Below are positions 22,158 to 23,678 of a stretch of DNA of 23,678 nucleotides, piece by piece; the stretch's first letter is position 1, and every line of letters starts with the position of its first letter. The DNA comes from Fervidifonticultor_A tertius (GTDB taxonomy: Bacteria > Sysuimicrobiota > Sysuimicrobiia > Sysuimicrobiales > Humicultoraceae), in assembly GCA_031459235.1 (NCBI GenBank), contig JAVKIY010000044.1, positions 1-23,678 on the forward strand. The letters are read 5' to 3'. The notes below the pieces were generated by a model. It did not search any database, had not been told where the DNA came from, and worked only from the letters and a program-made list of their open reading frames with translations. Both the position numbers and the translations under genes were made by a program.

Positions 22158-23090
22158 CTACCGCTCGAGGGCGATGGCGACGATCTTCTTCGCCGACTCG
22201 AGCATCTTCACGACCCACTCCATCTGCGACGTGGCCTGGTCCGAGTAGGACGCGGACGGTCCGCTCTCGGCCGCCCCGCCGCCGGCCGCGGGCGCCTGCG
22301 GGATCGTCCGCAGCGCCTCGCTCGCCTGCCGGATCGCCCGACTGACCAGGTCGGTCGCCTGCTCTTCGACCCGGACGCCGCGCGTGCCGAGCACGCCGTG
22401 CGGGCCCACGGTCTGCGCGAGGTCGATGGTGACCGGCGCCGCCGGCGCGGGCACCTGCACGTCGCCGCCCGCCTGCGCCACCTGGGCCATCCGCCGCGCG
22501 CGCGCCTCGACCTGCGCCTGCGCCGCGGCGATCCACTGCACCTCGGCCGCCTCGCGGACCACCCGCGCCTCGATCAGCAGGGGCCGCACGCCACGGTAGG
22601 TCTCCGCCGAGGTGGAGCCGTTGGTGGCGCGGAAGGCCGGATCGTTGAACCCGGCCAGGCGGTTGATGGCCTCCTGGATGTAGCGGCTCTGCGAGGCCGC
22701 ATCGAGCGCGGTCACGGCCAGCCGGGCGTGCTCCAGAGCCAGGTCGAGCTCGGCCTGGGCCGCCTTCAACGCGGTCTTGTCCACCACCAGCTCGGGCAGC
22801 GGTTCCGGGGCCTCCAGCACGAGCGGCGCCAGCTCCGCAGGCTGCCCTTCGGTCTGGACGACGTCTGTGGCGGGCTGCGGCGGCTGCGGCTGGGGCTGCG
22901 CGACGAGCGTGCGCGCGGGCGCCTGGGCAGGCGCGGCCGGTTCAGGCGCCGGCTGCGGCGCCACCACGGCCTCGTCGGCCGGCGCCGGAACCCTCGCGGT
23001 GTTGAGCACGGACCAGGCGAGCGAGGCAGTGGTCAGCAGGCCCACAGGGATCAGTGCCAGGACGATCCGCTGGAACCACGGTCCCCTCAT
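22158..23090 (-). CDS. Membrane-anchored Pro/Ala-rich protein with helical domain, unknown function
   Basis: 310 aa from ATG 23090. The in-frame GTG at 23102 is rejected because the GGAGGT (23101-23106) would touch it, whereas the ATG is correctly spaced. I do not recognise the family. A signal anchor (about 8-25, IVLALIPVGLLTTASLAW) is followed by a long Pro/Ala/Gln linker (about 35-100, many PQPQPPQP-type repeats). Then comes a mainly helical domain (about 104-235) rich in Ala, Leu and charged residues, with KAAQAELDLALEHARLAVTAL and VQWIAAAQAQVEARARRMAQVAQ as probable coiled-coil stretches. A second Gly/Ser-rich linker precedes a C-terminal helix ending EWVVKMLESAKKIVAIALER. It is probably extracytoplasmic, perhaps spanning the cell wall. 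An intrinsic terminator follows. Confidence 0.78.
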   Translation of the reverse strand: MRGPWFQRIVLALIPVGLLTTASLAWSVLNTARVPAPADEAVVAPQPAPEPAAPAQAPARTLVAQPQPQPPQPATDVVQTEGQPAELAPLVLEAPEPLPELVVDKTALKAAQAELDLALEHARLAVTALDAASQSRYIQEAINRLAGFNDPAFRATNGSTSAETYRGVRPLLIEARVVREAAEVQWIAAAQAQVEARARRMAQVAQAGGDVQVPAPAAPVTIDLAQTVGPHGVLGTRGVRVEEQATDLVSRAIRQASEALRTIPQAPAAGGGAAESGPSASYSDQATSQMEWVVKMLESAKKIVAIALER

Positions 23091-23100
23091 GTCGGGCGTC

Positions 23101-23106
23101 ACCTCC
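23101..23106 (-). promoter_or_regulatory. Ribosome binding site deciding the start of the Pro/Ala-rich protein
   Basis: GGAGGT on the minus strand, 10 nt before ATG 23090. It overlaps the alternative GTG at 23102, which therefore cannot be the start. Confidence 0.7.
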
Positions 23107-23218
23107 GGAGGATGACTGCGATCGGTGCTGGCTCCCAGTGTGCGGCCGCGCGCGCCCCGGGACCATAGAAGCCCGGTGGAGGTTCGGTTGAAAACCGGTC
23201 AGGGAGGTCCTGCGGCGG

Positions 23219-23678
23219 TTACGGGGAGGTTTGGGGCGCCTGGCCGCGGCCCACCACGACGATCCGGTCGGCCGACTGGTAGGTGTCGTCCGATAGGAGC
23301 TCGCGCCGGGGGGAGGGCTCCCCGGGGGTGACGCGATAGGTCAGGACGCGGTATCCCGCGGCGCCCGGGTTGCGCAGCCAGCGGCCCGGCCCCGCGGTCT
23401 CGCCAGCGATCATGAGCCGCCCCGGCGGCCGGACGGCCGCCACCTGCGTGACGATCTCGACCGGTTCCGCCGGGCGCCGATGGCCGTAGAGGCGCACCTC
23501 GAGCCGGTCGCCCACGGTGCGCGCGGCGATGCGGACCGGCCATGGGTACGGGTTCTGCATGCGAAGGTCGATGTCGTACTGCGCCACGGCCGCGTCACGG
23601 CCCGGCGTGACGTAACTCGGCGCGAAGACGTGCGGATGGCGCTCCAGGATCGCGAAGCCGGCCAGCAGGGCAGCGTTG
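23219..23678 (-). CDS. VanW-family protein (C-terminal part)
   Basis: 153 codons are visible and the 5' part lies beyond the right edge. The sequence NAALLAGFAILERHPHVFAP, SYVTPGRDAAVAQYDIDLRM, QNPYPWPVRIAARTVGDRLEVRLYG is the hallmark of the VanW family. That family was named from vancomycin-resistance clusters but is widespread in monoderm bacteria as cell-wall-associated proteins of unknown activity. It does not by itself indicate resistance. The C-terminal 90 residues (VEIVTQVAAVRPPGRL onward, ending APQTSP) resemble the extra domain often found after VanW, including an RVLTYRV strand typical of G5-like parts. It ends with TAA, 128 bp before the next gene, which may have its own promoter (weak TATGGT at 23162-23167). 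Confidence 0.87.
   Translation of the reverse strand, partial: NAALLAGFAILERHPHVFAPSYVTPGRDAAVAQYDIDLRMQNPYPWPVRIAARTVGDRLEVRLYGHRRPAEPVEIVTQVAAVRPPGRLMIAGETAGPGRWLRNPGAAGYRVLTYRVTPGEPSPRRELLSDDTYQSADRIVVVGRGQAPQTSP

Noticed and set aside
20572..22536. Longer N-terminus of the histidine kinase
   Set aside because: The frame would pass through the intrinsic terminator and the neighbouring gene; the membrane helix begins directly after GTG 22014.
23219..23678. Vancomycin resistance determinant
   Set aside because: VanW-family proteins are common in bacteria without any van ligase or regulator cluster; none is visible here.
1..23678. CRISPR arrays, insertion sequences, prophage genes, defence islands
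   Set aside because: I saw no spaced direct repeats, transposase or integrase motifs, or phage structural genes, and base composition looks even throughout apart from the gap.

Overview
The window is very GC-rich bacterial chromosome. Genes are densely packed on both strands, with strong G/C preference at third codon positions and frequent GTG starts. A 10-N gap at 9664-9673 shows it is a scaffolded assembly, probably a metagenome-derived genome. Three features point to a spore-former-related, Terrabacteria-like lineage rather than a proteobacterium: a large, Bacillus-type SRP RNA with an Alu domain, a GerW/YtfJ-family protein and a VanW-family protein. I cannot name a phylum from the sequence alone. 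I see no phage, insertion sequence, CRISPR array or other clear sign of recent transfer.

Layout. 1-4390 (minus): an operon with its own extended -10 promoter encodes a GerW-like membrane protein, an ABC ATPase fused to a cyclic-nucleotide-binding-like domain, an 8-helix FtsX/MacB-type permease and the start of an HlyD-type adaptor, i.e. a MacAB/Dev-like export system. 4446-9508 (minus): a run of six genes encodes YjbQ, a proline-rich anchored protein, a MoaD/ThiS-like small protein, an ASP-box beta-propeller, an adenine deaminase-like enzyme and a nucleoside phosphorylase. The last two share an ATGA overlap and look like a purine-salvage module. 9508-11274: a divergent and apparently leaderless gene for a small cysteine-rich protein, damaged by the assembly gap, leads into a class III aminotransferase. 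11306-12577 (minus): a PfkB kinase and a DCC thiol-redox protein. 12606-16036 (plus): a Lon-like AAA protease and a ketopantoate reductase-family enzyme. 16045-16319 (minus): the large SRP RNA. 16494-17303 (minus): a Tat-exported class 3 lipase. 17426-19147 (plus): a fatty acyl-CoA ligase. 19179-19845 (minus): signal peptidase I and tRNA-Ser(GGA). 19901-22014 (minus): an OmpR-type response regulator and its histidine kinase, ATGA-coupled. 22158-23678 (minus): an anchored Pro/Ala-rich helical protein followed upstream by the C-terminal part of a VanW protein.

Most genes are ordinary housekeeping or transport genes. The points most worth a second look are the ABC-ATPase/CNB fusion with a degenerate phosphate-binding cassette, the divergent adenine deaminase/phosphorylase pair, the MoaD-like protein with a GG plus five-residue tail beside a beta-propeller, a recurring TGC-TAnnnT extended -10 promoter, and divergent leaderless genes whose -10 elements overlap. 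I found no clearly new multi-gene defence or mobile system.
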